Positions 51,446 through 60,502 of a DNA stretch of 64,000 bases are shown here, piece after piece. Every line of letters starts with the position of its first letter. Position 1 is the first letter of the stretch. The stretch lies in NCBI GenBank assembly GCA_964410065.1, contig CAYPFO010000011.1, positions 16,780 through 80,779 on the forward strand, given 5' to 3'. The position numbers and the translations under genes are program-made. A model generated the notes under the pieces. That model saw only the letters and a program-made list of their open reading frames with translations, ran no database searches and was not told where the DNA came from. This DNA comes from Serpens sp964410065 (GTDB lineage Bacteria; Pseudomonadota; Gammaproteobacteria; Pseudomonadales; Pseudomonadaceae).

Positions 51446-51545
51446 GGCAATGACCTCGAACAGGAATGGGCCTGTTTCAGTGTCGTTTACCCTGCCTGAC
51501 TCACAAGGCCAGCGAGGGTCCGCTCGTCCGCCTGTGGGTAATTAG

Positions 51546-51572
51546 AGTTATTCACCCAATCAGTGGATAACT
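51546..51572. promoter_or_regulatory. Inverted repeat GAGTTATTC-N11-GGATAACTC
   Basis: Arms extend to AGAGTTATTCAC / GTGGATAACTCT (51544-51574; 11 of 12 match). The spacing and sequence match the second site at 52037-52065. It lies upstream of the DUF6482-like gene on the minus strand. It may be an operator for an unknown regulator. Confidence 0.5.
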
Positions 51573-51664
51573 CTGGGGGTAAGCGCCGGGATAAGTGGCC
51601 AAATGCACAGAGGGCGTAGCCTTGAGAAGGCTGCGCAAAAAACGAGCAAAACGGTGCCAGGGGA

Positions 51665-51985
51665 TTATTGCCAGGCCAGCCGACGCGATACGCCGTTTAT
51701 GCGCCGCAACTCAGCCTGCATGTGCACGCGCCAGATGGGCTGCGTGGAATCTTCCTGATAGCCTTGAGCTAGCAGGTTGTCCGCTATCGCGTCAAGCACC
51801 CGACCTGCCTCCAAAGGGCCGTGGAACGGGCCTTGCACCTTGATTTCAGTAGGTTGGGCGTTGGCCAGACCGGCAGCGCAGAGCAAGGTCCACAAGCCAT
51901 TGCCACTCCCCAAAGGGCAGATCCGGCACTCGATGCGCATGCTCAGGCCCAGGCACTCGCGGGTAAGGCAGATCTGGCGCGACAT
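51665..51985 (-). CDS. Conserved hypothetical protein with cysteine-rich N-terminus
   Basis: 106 residues. The N-terminal part MSRQICLTRECLGLSMRIECRICPLGSGN holds four Cys with a CRIC pair, perhaps a metal site; the rest is a small alpha/beta domain (EIKVQGPFHGPLEAGRVLDAIADNLLAQGYQE) followed by WRVHMQAELRRI. GGGAGAAA before ATG. Not recognised. One of the paired inverted repeats lies about 55 bp upstream of its start. Confidence 0.65.
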   Translation of the reverse strand: MSRQICLTRECLGLSMRIECRICPLGSGNGLWTLLCAAGLANAQPTEIKVQGPFHGPLEAGRVLDAIADNLLAQGYQEDSTQPIWRVHMQAELRRINGVSRRLAWQ

Positions 51986-52036
51986 GGCAGGGTTTCTCCC
52001 GGGGCATGTCCCTCCCCGTTCGCCGGGGACTACAGG

Positions 52037-52065
52037 GAGTTATCCTCATATTCTATGGATAAGTC
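52037..52065. promoter_or_regulatory. Inverted repeat GAGTTATCC-N11-GGATAAGTC
   Basis: Second copy of the 29-bp motif at 51546-51572, with identical arm geometry and spacer length. It sits about 55 bp upstream of the 106-residue gene on the minus strand, a natural position for an operator. Confidence 0.5.
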
Positions 52066-52144
52066 TGTGGGTGAGGCCGGGAAAACCCGTTCCAGCCGTT
52101 GGCACTTCAGGCGGCCCGACACTTCGTTCAATGTCTGACCAGTT

Positions 52145-54583
52145 TCAGCGAGGCTTGTTCGTTGCCAGCACATCGTCGACCGCCGCTTTCTTGTCGTCCT
52201 TGTCGTCGTCTTCCAGCTCGATTTCGGCGATCTCCCGTAAGCGCTCCACCACCTTGGCATTTACGCTGCCTGGCGGAAACTCACCCTGCTCGTCCGCCGA
52301 ACCGGCCGGCTCACCGACCAGCAGGCCCAGCGCCTCGTCGACATGACGGACAGCATAGACATGGAATTGATTGGCGCGCACGGCCTGCAAGACCCGCTCA
52401 TCGAGCATCAGCGTGGAGACATTGGCATAGGGAATGATAGCGCCCTGCTCGCCGGTCAACCCGCGTGCCTCGCACAGGCGGAAGAAGCCTTCGATTTTCT
52501 CGTTGACGCCCCCCACCGCCTGCACCTCGCCGAACTGGTTGATCGAGCCGGTGATGGCGAAACATTGTTTGAGGGGCGTGCGCGACAGCGCCGAAATCAG
52601 CGTGCAGCATTCACCCAGCGCGGCACTGTCACCGTCTACGTAGCCATAGGATTGCTCCAGCGCGATGCTGGCGGAAATTTCCAGAGGGAAATCCTGCGCA
52701 TAGCGGCTGCCCAGGTAGCCGGTGAGGATCATCACTCCCTTGGAGTGGATCGGCTGGCCGAGATTGACCTCGCGCTCAATGTCGACAATACCCGAGCCGC
52801 CCGGGTAGACGGTGGCGGAAATCCGCGCCGGAATGCCGAACGCCGAATCACCGACTTCCAGCACCGTCAGGCCATTGCATTTGCCGATGGCCGCGCCTTC
52901 GGTATCAATGAGCACGATGCCCGCCAGCATGTCGTCGAGAATTCGCGCCGATACACGCCCGGTACGGCGCGCCTTGGCGCTCAGGGCCCGTTCGATATGT
53001 CCGGCATCGGTGTTCGCATCACCGGCCAGGTGACGAACGAAATCGGCCTCGCTGAGCAACTGAAATAGATCTCCGATACGCGCCGACAGGCGCCCCTGAT
53101 GTTCAGCCAGGCGCGCACTGTAGGTCGCCAGGCGCGCTACAGCCGCCGCGGTGAGCGGTGCGAGGCCTTCTTCGGAGGTGCGCGTTTTGATCAGTTGGGC
53201 AAACTGCTCGAGGCTGTCCTCGGCCAGCGGAATTTCCTCCTCGAAGTCGGCCAGCACGCGAAACAACTCCTGGAAGTCGGGATCCAGCTCCTGCAGGGCG
53301 TAATAGACCTTGCGCGACCCGATGATTACCACCTTGATCTGCAGCGGGATCACCTGCGGCGTCAGGGTCACGCTGGCCAGGCGGCCCATCTCGACCAGCG
53401 GCGACTCCATTTTCAGCTGCCGTGCGTGCAGGGCTCGTTTGAGCGCCTCCCAGACAAACGGCTCACCGAGCATCTTCTCCGCCTCGAGAATCAGGAAGCC
53501 ACCGTTGGCGCGATGCAACGCGCCGGGGCGTAGTTGCCGGTAACTGGTGTACAGCGCGCCCTGGTCAGTGTTGTATTCGATGCGCCCGAAGAGGTTGTCG
53601 TAGGTTGGATGCGACTCGAACACCACGGGCGCCCCGCCGTTTTGCGGCTGGCCGACCACCAGGCTGGGGGCGTACTGCTCTTCCAGATCCTTGCGCTTTT
53701 GCGCATCGCTGCGCGCTTCATCGGTTAGCGTATCCACCACCGTGCGCAGCAGGTTGACCTGCATGGCCTGCAAGTAGGCGCTGACGCTGGCGTTTTCTGC
53801 GTACTTTTGCGAGAGCGGCGCCAGCAACGGCTGCAGGCCCAGGGTGATGGTTTCTTCGTTGAGCTGGCGCAGGCTGTTGCTGGTCTCGCGCCGCCACTGC
53901 GGCAGGCTGGCCAGCTCCTGATTCAAGCGCTCCTCAAGCTCGGCAATGTCGTCATGAAAACGCGCGCGCTCCTCTTCGGGTAACTGGGCGAAGTCCGCCT
54001 CATCGAGCGCTTTGCCATCCTTCATTGGGGTGAACGCAATATTGCTGCTGTCGCGGTACAGCGCGATGCTGCGCTCCAGCGCGAGTTTCTCGATCACATC
54101 CAGGGCACGGTCATAGCGCTGATTGAACAGCCGATCGATGGCGCTTTTCTTCTGCTGAAAGCTGGGTTGCTCGAACACCGCCGGGAAGGTCGCCAGCAGG
54201 TTGTCGATCAAGGCCTCGAGGTCTTCGATGAAGGTGGTCGCGCTACCAGCCGGCAACTCCAACACGCGCGGCTCGCGCGGTTCGTCGTAATTGTTCACGT
54301 ACACCCAGTCGGACGGCGCCGGCAACCGCTTGGCCTCGGCCTTCAGGTAGCGTTTGACGAACGAGAAGCGCCCGGTGCCGGGCTCCCCCATGACGAATAC
54401 GTTGTAACCGTTGCGCGGCATCGCCACGCCAAATTGCAGCGCCTCCACTGCCCGCTCCTGCCCCAGAACACCCCGAAACGGCTCCAGCTCATCGGTGGTG
54501 GTAAACGCGAACTGATCAGCATCGAACGGACGGGTCAGCGCGTTGGGAGCTAGGCGCCATTGAGCGGTGAACGTTGCAGACAT
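52145..54583 (-). CDS. Lon-like AAA protease family protein
   Basis: 812 residues. An N-terminal AAA+ part with Walker A GEPGTGRF, where the Lys is replaced by Arg, a helical insert, and a C-terminal S16 protease domain with Ser653 and Lys696 as the catalytic dyad. The 43-residue spacing equals that of E. coli Lon (Ser679, Lys722). The start at 54583 follows AAGGA. It resembles LonB/BrxL-type and related Lon-family proteins rather than housekeeping Lon. Walker A GxxGxGRF departs from GKT, so ATP hydrolysis may be lost or altered. Confidence 0.88.
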   Translation of the reverse strand: MSATFTAQWRLAPNALTRPFDADQFAFTTTDELEPFRGVLGQERAVEALQFGVAMPRNGYNVFVMGEPGTGRFSFVKRYLKAEAKRLPAPSDWVYVNNYDEPREPRVLELPAGSATTFIEDLEALIDNLLATFPAVFEQPSFQQKKSAIDRLFNQRYDRALDVIEKLALERSIALYRDSSNIAFTPMKDGKALDEADFAQLPEEERARFHDDIAELEERLNQELASLPQWRRETSNSLRQLNEETITLGLQPLLAPLSQKYAENASVSAYLQAMQVNLLRTVVDTLTDEARSDAQKRKDLEEQYAPSLVVGQPQNGGAPVVFESHPTYDNLFGRIEYNTDQGALYTSYRQLRPGALHRANGGFLILEAEKMLGEPFVWEALKRALHARQLKMESPLVEMGRLASVTLTPQVIPLQIKVVIIGSRKVYYALQELDPDFQELFRVLADFEEEIPLAEDSLEQFAQLIKTRTSEEGLAPLTAAAVARLATYSARLAEHQGRLSARIGDLFQLLSEADFVRHLAGDANTDAGHIERALSAKARRTGRVSARILDDMLAGIVLIDTEGAAIGKCNGLTVLEVGDSAFGIPARISATVYPGGSGIVDIEREVNLGQPIHSKGVMILTGYLGSRYAQDFPLEISASIALEQSYGYVDGDSAALGECCTLISALSRTPLKQCFAITGSINQFGEVQAVGGVNEKIEGFFRLCEARGLTGEQGAIIPYANVSTLMLDERVLQAVRANQFHVYAVRHVDEALGLLVGEPAGSADEQGEFPPGSVNAKVVERLREIAEIELEDDDKDDKKAAVDDVLATNKPR

Positions 54584-54874
54584 CGGGAATCCTTGTTTCA
54601 AGCGGCCAACAGCCGCGGGAGGGGCATGGCATTCATTCTGGCGTTGGGATGCGAAGCAGGGCAAGCGCCCCAGGGGGAAATCCAGCCATTCCGTTCGCCG
54701 GGCGCAGCCTGCGCAAAAGGCGTTTCTTGGCAGCTGGGCTCACATAATGACTACTAACGTCTATTAAGTCCGCAAACGCTAGGCCGATATCCTTCTACAA
54801 GCCTGTCCCATCATTACAAAAAAAAACGCAACCGCGCGGTTGGACAAGATCTCGCGCCATAAGGAACCGGTCCC
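54584..54874. other. Intergenic region before the chemoreceptor gene
   Basis: 291 bp between divergent genes without supported coding. An AAGGAA ribosome-binding site for the receptor lies at its right end. No promoter could be called with confidence. Confidence 0.5.
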
Positions 54875-57019
54875 ATGCTGCCTACCCGCCTCTCCATTAC
54901 CTGGAAAATCTCACTACTCGCCGGACTTTGCCTATTAGCTGTGGTGGTCTTGCTCACCGGGGCCTCGCTGTACCAGTCGCAACGCAGCGCCGAGCTGGTG
55001 AAAAGCACCAGTAACCAGATGCTCGACCAAGCCGCCCAGCAAAACCTCAACGCTTACGGCGAGACCCAGGCCCTGCGCATCCAGCGGCGCTTCATGGACA
55101 CCTACCATTACGGCTCGGGCCTTATTGGCCAGTTGCTGTTCCTGCGCGAGCAGGCCGAACTGCGGCAGACCAGCAGCTTCGAACTGCGCGAAGACCTGAT
55201 CAAGCTGGTGCATGGCGCATTGGAAAGCAGCCCTGATCTGATCGGCATGTATCTGGTCTTCGATCCCGACGCGCTGGATGGCAAAGATGGCCTATTCATC
55301 GATCAGCACGAGTTTGCCGGCAACAACCAGGGACGCTTTGCCATTTACTGGGTGCAGCCCACAGCCGGCCAGTTGGACATGGAGGTCATGGACGAAGAGT
55401 GGTTCGAAGACGACAGTCTCGATGCAAACGGCCGCGCCATGAACTCCTGGTACACCTGCCCCCACGAGAGTCGCAACGTGTGTGTGATCGGACCCTACGA
55501 AGAGAAGGTCAACGATCAAACCGTGCTGATTTCCAGCATCGCCTTTCCCCTTGTGCATGAGGGCAAGATTCTCGGGGTTTTCGGCATCGATTTCAGCCTG
55601 GCCAGCCTGCAGCAACTCAGCCTGCAGGCCAGTCAATCGCTGTATGAGGGCCAGGGCCACGCCAGCATCCTCAACGAGTCAGGCCTGCTGGCCGGTCATA
55701 GCGCCAACCCCTCAGCCCTGGGCCAGCCTCTTAGCCAGCATTACCCGCAACAGGCCGAGCGCCTGCTGGAACTGATCCGCACCGGGCGCTCACACGTGAT
55801 CGAGCAAAAAGGCCTGATGCAGACGCTGCATGCCTTTGCGCCGATTCCCGGCGCCAAGGCCTGGTCAATCCTGCTGGAAGTGCCACAACAGGCCTTACAG
55901 GCACCCGCGCTCCAGCTTGGACAACAGTTGGATCAGCTCAGCACCGGTGACAGCCTGAGCTCGTTGGTGCTTGGCCTGCTAGCAATGCTGGCCGGTTTCG
56001 CACTGATCTGGCTGACCGCACGCAGCGTGACCCGGCCGATCCTTGAGGTGGCCGGCATGCTCAAAAACATTGCCAGCGGCGAGGGCGACCTGACCCAGCG
56101 CCTGGCCTATACCAAACAGGACGAACTTGGCGAGCTGACCGGCTGGTTCAACGCTTTTCTCGACAAGCTGCAACCCATCATTACCGACGTCAAACGCACC
56201 GTTCACAACGCACGCGACACGGCCAAGCAGTCTTCAGCAATTGCCAGCCAGGCCAATGACGGCATGCAGCAGCAGTATCGCGAGGTCAACCTGGTGGCCA
56301 CGGCAGCCCAGGAAATGAGCGCCACCGCGCTGGATGTGGCGCAAAACGCCGAACACGCCTCGGAAGCTGCGCGTAACGCCGATCAGGCGACCCAGCAAGG
56401 CCTCGAGATCATTGCCCGCACCACCCACAGCATGCAAACGCTGACCCAGGAAATGAGCAGCGCCATGGCGCGAGTCGAAGGTCTGGCCCAAAGCAGCGAG
56501 CAGATCGGTTCAGTGCTGGAAGTGATCCGCGGCATCGCCGAGCAAACCAACCTGCTGGCCCTCAACGCCGCCATCGAGGCCGCCCGCGCCGGTGATGCCG
56601 GACGCGGCTTCGCCGTAGTCGCCGATGAAGTGCGCGGCCTGGCCAAACGCACCCAAGACTCGGTGGGAGAAATTCGCGAAGTGATCGAAAGCCTGCAAGG
56701 CGATACCCAGGAAGTGGTGGGCACCATGCACTCCAGCCACCTGCACGCCCAGGGCAGCGTTGAACAGGTCGAGCAGGCGGTAGCCGCCCTGCAGCGGATC
56801 GGCGAGGCAGTGAGCGTGATCACTGACATGAACCTGCAGATCGCCAGTGCCGCCGAGCAGCAAAGCGCGGTCGCCGAGGAGATCAACCGCAACGTCGCCG
56901 GTATTCGCGATGTCACCGAATCGCTAGCAGGGCAGTCCCGCGAATCGGCACGCATCAGCCAGACCCTGGACACGCTGGCCAACCATCAGCAGGGATTGAT
57001 GGATCAGTTCAAGGTGTGA
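54875..57019 (+). CDS. Methyl-accepting chemotaxis protein with Cache sensor
   Basis: 714 residues. A first membrane helix (about residues 10-35), a large periplasmic double-Cache-like sensor (about 40-360), second helix (LVLGLLAMLAGFALIWLTA, near 365-385), HAMP (to about 435), and a cytoplasmic signalling domain with the tip motif IAEQTNLLALNAAIEAARAG. AAGGAA precedes the ATG. The Cache ligand is unknown; many Cache receptors sense amino or organic acids. There are no chemotaxis genes nearby, so it is a free-standing receptor. Confidence 0.92.
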   Translation: MLPTRLSITWKISLLAGLCLLAVVVLLTGASLYQSQRSAELVKSTSNQMLDQAAQQNLNAYGETQALRIQRRFMDTYHYGSGLIGQLLFLREQAELRQTSSFELREDLIKLVHGALESSPDLIGMYLVFDPDALDGKDGLFIDQHEFAGNNQGRFAIYWVQPTAGQLDMEVMDEEWFEDDSLDANGRAMNSWYTCPHESRNVCVIGPYEEKVNDQTVLISSIAFPLVHEGKILGVFGIDFSLASLQQLSLQASQSLYEGQGHASILNESGLLAGHSANPSALGQPLSQHYPQQAERLLELIRTGRSHVIEQKGLMQTLHAFAPIPGAKAWSILLEVPQQALQAPALQLGQQLDQLSTGDSLSSLVLGLLAMLAGFALIWLTARSVTRPILEVAGMLKNIASGEGDLTQRLAYTKQDELGELTGWFNAFLDKLQPIITDVKRTVHNARDTAKQSSAIASQANDGMQQQYREVNLVATAAQEMSATALDVAQNAEHASEAARNADQATQQGLEIIARTTHSMQTLTQEMSSAMARVEGLAQSSEQIGSVLEVIRGIAEQTNLLALNAAIEAARAGDAGRGFAVVADEVRGLAKRTQDSVGEIREVIESLQGDTQEVVGTMHSSHLHAQGSVEQVEQAVAALQRIGEAVSVITDMNLQIASAAEQQSAVAEEINRNVAGIRDVTESLAGQSRESARISQTLDTLANHQQGLMDQFKV

Positions 57020-57042
57020 ATGCGGGCCGGCCCACGCGTAAT

Positions 57043-57188
57043 TAGGCCGGCTCGCCCGTGGCGCGCTATCGAAGTGTTGGCGCAGTATTTATCGGCAGCC
57101 CGCCGTTCCCCTGACGCACCGTTGGCGGGCTGCCCAAGGGGTTGTGTGCACCCAGCCGCACTTAGTGCAGTGGGCGAGGCGCCCTACA
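57043..57188. repeat. Family C element, copy 3
   Basis: Worn left end TAGGCCGGCTCGCC, the shared hairpin GCAGCCCGCCG...GGCGGGCTGC and the right end GCGAGGCGCCCTACAG. The right end runs into the dgt gene and supplies its stop codon, as TAG in CTGTAGGGCG on the minus strand. Confidence 0.65.
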
Positions 57189-58662
57189 GTGCCGCCAGAG
57201 TGTGGTACTCGTCCTGGGCATGCTGGTCGGTCATGCCGCTGACGAAGTCCAGCAGCATCCGGCAACGGTGGTAGAACTCCCAGAGGTGCCGATCCTGCGC
57301 CGGCTCTGGAAGGTTCTTGAGGGCTTCGCTGTAGGCCTTGAGCAACTGGCTCGGCAGGCGCCTGGCCAGCATTTGCAGCTGCGGCGAACGCCGATAACGC
57401 CCTTCCGTCAGGGCGATGAAATCCTGCGGTGCCACCCGAAGCAACGGCGCATAGAACTCCAGCAGCCCCTGCAAAATGCGATAACCCTGCAAATGCAGGG
57501 TTTCCACTTCGCGGTGGCAGAACACCTGCTCCCTGGCCACATCCTTGAAGGTCTGCACAATGGCGTTGGCCGGGCTGGCATCTTCCAGCAGGGCGCGGTC
57601 GAGCGTGCCATGGAACACCGGCTCGATATGCGTGATGAACTGCGCGGCCGCATGTTGCACCAGCGGGTGGACCATGTTTACACGCAGCCAGATGAAGAAT
57701 TCGCCAGCCTTGTTGATGGGCTCTTTCTGCGCCCGCTCCAGCGCATAACCCACGCGCTGGCGAAACGAGCGTTGCCCGAGCATGGGACCGTCCACATCGC
57801 CATACTCGGCGAACTTGTCCACCAACAGCTGGGCCAGTTGTTCAACACTGAGGATGCCCTTCTCCACTGAGTCCTCGATATCCGCCAGGCAATAAGCGAT
57901 ATCGTCGGCCGCTTCCATGATGTACACGGCTGGATGGCGGGTACCGGGCGCCATGCCCAGGGCCTCGTACAGCTCGTGCAGGAAGTCCTCTTCGGACAGG
58001 TAGAAACCCGGCTTCTTGCGCAGATAAGCACCCGGGCTATCAGCCGTCGGCCGGGCTTCATAGGCGGGGCGTACATACTTGAGCATCGCCGCGATCTGCA
58101 CATAGGTGAGATTCAGGCGCTGCAGGCGTAACAGCAGGCGAATCGCCTGGGCATTGCCTTCAAATTCCTTGAGGTCGCGGCACATACGCTCGCGTAACAG
58201 GGCATCGCCCCGCCCCGCCGGCACTGCCGCATCGAACAGATCATCGAGGTTGCGTTCACACCATTCGCCAATGGCGAATTCGCCAAAATGACCAAACGGC
58301 GGATTGCCGATGTCATGGCTCAGGCAGGCCATTTCCACCAGCGTTTCCAGAGGTCCCTGCAAGTCCTCCAGTCCATAGTCCGCAGCCTTCGCGCCCAGCT
58401 GCTTGTATAGCGTGCGCACGATAAAACGTCCGGTTTGCTGTACTTCCAGCGAATGCGTCAGGCGACTGCGCACCGCCGCGTTGCGCTCCAGCGGAAACAC
58501 TTGGGTCTTCTGCTGCAAACGACGCACGGCGGCGCTGTTGATAATCCGTCCGCGGTCGCTTTCCAACTGGTCAATGAGGGCTGCCAGCTCTTCGCCAGGC
58601 GCCCCCGCCCCCGCCTTGCCGTGGGGCCGACGGGAAGAGAGCTTGAGCTGAAAATCAACCAT
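57184..58662 (-). CDS. dgt: Deoxyguanosinetriphosphate triphosphohydrolase (dGTPase)
   Basis: 492 residues of the HD-domain dGTPase family. The metal-binding His/Asp residues sit in RSRLTHSLEV and CLSHDIGNPPFGHFGE, and the HD core continues through EAADDIAYCLADIEDS. It cleaves dGTP to deoxyguanosine and triphosphate, lowering dGTP pools. GAGG precedes the ATG. The length suits the long Pseudomonas-type Dgt. The stop codon lies in the family C repeat. Confidence 0.93.
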   Translation of the reverse strand: MVDFQLKLSSRRPHGKAGAGAPGEELAALIDQLESDRGRIINSAAVRRLQQKTQVFPLERNAAVRSRLTHSLEVQQTGRFIVRTLYKQLGAKAADYGLEDLQGPLETLVEMACLSHDIGNPPFGHFGEFAIGEWCERNLDDLFDAAVPAGRGDALLRERMCRDLKEFEGNAQAIRLLLRLQRLNLTYVQIAAMLKYVRPAYEARPTADSPGAYLRKKPGFYLSEEDFLHELYEALGMAPGTRHPAVYIMEAADDIAYCLADIEDSVEKGILSVEQLAQLLVDKFAEYGDVDGPMLGQRSFRQRVGYALERAQKEPINKAGEFFIWLRVNMVHPLVQHAAAQFITHIEPVFHGTLDRALLEDASPANAIVQTFKDVAREQVFCHREVETLHLQGYRILQGLLEFYAPLLRVAPQDFIALTEGRYRRSPQLQMLARRLPSQLLKAYSEALKNLPEPAQDRHLWEFYHRCRMLLDFVSGMTDQHAQDEYHTLAAL

Positions 58663-58706
58663 GCAACCTCACAAGGGCGTCAGGCATGACACCTGAAGCC
58701 CATTAG

Positions 58707-59264
58707 TCAGCCTTGGGTGCCCCAGGCATTGGACAGGCTCTGCAGCACGCCGCCCGATACGCCCTGGCTACCAAAATATTGCAGCAGCAACGGCGAGAAC
58801 ACCTCGACCATGCCGGTGTCCATGCCCAGGGTTGAGAACGCCTGGTCGACACCCGCGTCGGTGCGAGTATTGCTCAGCGCCTTGCTCAGCACCGATGCGC
58901 TGGTCGTCTGGCCATTGAGCAGGCCCAGGGCGGACAGTTGCGTCACTGCATTGCTGCCAGTGAGTTGCTGCAAACCCGGTACCGCCGTGGCCAATTGGGC
59001 GTACTCGTTAGTGCTCAGCTTGGACTGCGCCAGACCCAGCAGCGCAGCGGTGCCACCCAGCGCCTGGGTGGAAGACGTATTGGTGGAACCCAGCATGGAC
59101 AGCAGACCGCTGATGGTCGCACGGGTAGTGCCGGGGGTAGCGGCCGGCATGGACGCGTCAACCGCCGAGGCGATTTGTACGGCATCGTTCATGTTCAGGC
59201 CCGACGATGCACAACCTGTCAGGGCGAGCATCGCAGCGAGGGTCAACGAAGACACTTTTTTCAT
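58707..59264 (-). CDS. DUF2780-like lipoprotein
   Basis: 185 residues. Signal peptide with lipobox LTGC (Cys18), then a Ser/Thr/Ala/Leu-rich helical protein with repeated LLG and LSTNEYAQLATAVPGLQQL patterns as in DUF2780 (VcgC/VcgE-like). AGAGG precedes the ATG. Envelope-located, function unknown. Located just upstream of dgt on the same strand, 44 bp apart. Confidence 0.8.
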   Translation of the reverse strand: MKKVSSLTLAAMLALTGCASSGLNMNDAVQIASAVDASMPAATPGTTRATISGLLSMLGSTNTSSTQALGGTAALLGLAQSKLSTNEYAQLATAVPGLQQLTGSNAVTQLSALGLLNGQTTSASVLSKALSNTRTDAGVDQAFSTLGMDTGMVEVFSPLLLQYFGSQGVSGGVLQSLSNAWGTQG

Positions 59265-59426
59265 GAAAACCTCTGGAGACGAAAATCACAGTACACGGGG
59301 TGTACCGGTAAACGCAGATTGGTTAAGGCGAGAGCGAATAAGTTCCGCTGCCAAGCGAGATAAAACAGGTCTTCGAACAGCGTGTAAGCCATACAAACGT
59401 TTTGCTCGCAGGCAAAACGCGCAATT

Positions 59427-59738
59427 TCACCCCACTTGAACCGTTTCGATCTGACCCTGGATACGTTCCTTGGTAGAGTTCAAGCGCTGCTGCAAGGCGA
59501 TCAGCTCGCGGTGATACTCAACCTGCTGCTCCAGGTGCCTGGAGCAGACACTCAGGGCCGCCATCAGGAACAGCTCGTCGGGGCGCAGTCCCGGACGCTG
59601 GCGTTGAATATCCTTGATATGTGTACGCAATAACGCAGCCGAATCCTCGAGAAGCTGCTGCTTCCCCTCTGGGGCCTTTACGGTGTAATCACGGCCGAAG
59701 ATAGACAGGACCGAGACTGCGTTATCGGATGTTTTCAT
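59427..59738 (-). CDS. Divergent ZapA-like protein
   Basis: 103 residues. The N-terminal part VSVLSIFGRDYTVKAPEGKQQLLEDSAALLRTHI and the middle DELFLMAALSVCSRHLEQQ resemble the ZapA fold, with a C-terminal coiled coil. It differs from the usual Pseudomonas ZapA, which normally sits next to the 6S RNA gene and ygfA; neither is seen here. Probably a paralogue that bundles FtsZ or another polymer. It overlaps the upstream coiled-coil gene by ATGA. Confidence 0.65.
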   Translation of the reverse strand: MKTSDNAVSVLSIFGRDYTVKAPEGKQQLLEDSAALLRTHIKDIQRQRPGLRPDELFLMAALSVCSRHLEQQVEYHRELIALQQRLNSTKERIQGQIETVQVG

Positions 59739-60004
59739 GCGCTGGCGATAATCGGGCCGCTATTAGTGGAATGAGTGCTGACCTGATCGCCCGCGGCACG
59801 TTGCACCAGGGCTTGCAGGCGTGAAGCGACGGCACCCTGACGCTCCTCCATCTCCAGCATTTGCAGTTGCAGCATTTCGTTTTCATCCTTGATCTGCGCC
59901 AGGGCTGCGCTCAATTCGGCCTGATTGGCTCGCAGCTCCTGATTACGCTGCAACAGGTTACCGACGAGCTGCTCCATTTGAACAAGAGTTTCTTCCAACA
60001 TCAT
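59735..60004 (-). CDS. Small coiled-coil protein, ZapB/TIGR02449-like
   Basis: 89 residues, almost entirely coiled coil (LVQMEQLVGNLLQRNQELRANQAELSAALAQ), then a polar tail. It resembles the short TIGR02449 proteins that sit with zapA. The start at 60004 has only a weak GGAT ahead; ATG at 60001 is an alternative. Its ATGA overlap with the ZapA-like gene makes them one operon, likely a cell-division or cytoskeletal pair. Confidence 0.65.
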   Translation of the reverse strand: MMLEETLVQMEQLVGNLLQRNQELRANQAELSAALAQIKDENEMLQLQMLEMEERQGAVASRLQALVQRAAGDQVSTHSTNSGPIIASA

Positions 60005-60256
60005 GACATCCACAGGGCATTTCAAAAGACCACTACGATAATGAAATGCGTGCACGCTTACCAGCGACAAAGCGCGGCGCCCATTCGCCTTCATCGCACG
60101 TTACTGCAGCGAACGCAACAACCGCGATAATTCCAGACTGCGCGACCTTCGGTCTTGGTCAATCTCGCCTTGCAAGCCAGTCTCACGCAGCGGAACTATC
60201 TTCTGGTATGGATAACCCATCCAGGCTGCATTTGAATCCTGCACAGGAGATAAACC

Positions 60257-60502
60257 ATGTTCCGTGACGAACAGGTAGGCGAGGCCGAGTTTCGTGAGCG
60301 ACTGATCGCATTGGGTATCGACATTCCACCCGGCGCCGATGCCGAAGAAGCCTGTACACTGGCGGTACGTGGCTTCGACGATCAGCGCGCCCGGGCGTTG
60401 CGCCAACTGGTAGAGGACTTGCTGGCCAGCAGTGCCACCGTGCATCCTGCCGTACGCAAGGCTATTTCCCGAACCCTGTTGCCGGCTCTGGTGCCCGCCT
60501 GA
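60257..60502 (+). CDS. Small hypothetical protein divergent from the ZapA-like pair
   Basis: 81 residues, start after GGAG. Acidic, helical, with EAEFRERLIALGIDIPPGADAEEA and RARALRQLVEDLLASSATVHPAVRKAISRTLL. No signal peptide or membrane helix. Not recognised. It faces away from the coiled-coil pair and may share its control region. Confidence 0.6.
   Translation: MFRDEQVGEAEFRERLIALGIDIPPGADAEEACTLAVRGFDDQRARALRQLVEDLLASSATVHPAVRKAISRTLLPALVPA

Noticed and set aside
51544..52065. TTATCCAC-like arms considered as DnaA boxes or an origin
   Set aside because: The arms match TTATNCACA only partly, sit alone and lack dnaA, dnaN or AT-rich context. An operator explanation is simpler.
59265..59426. 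6S RNA gene expected beside zapA
   Set aside because: The 162-bp gap holds only a small GTTTTGC/GCAAAAC hairpin and the lipoprotein leader. I could not fold or match a 6S RNA there.
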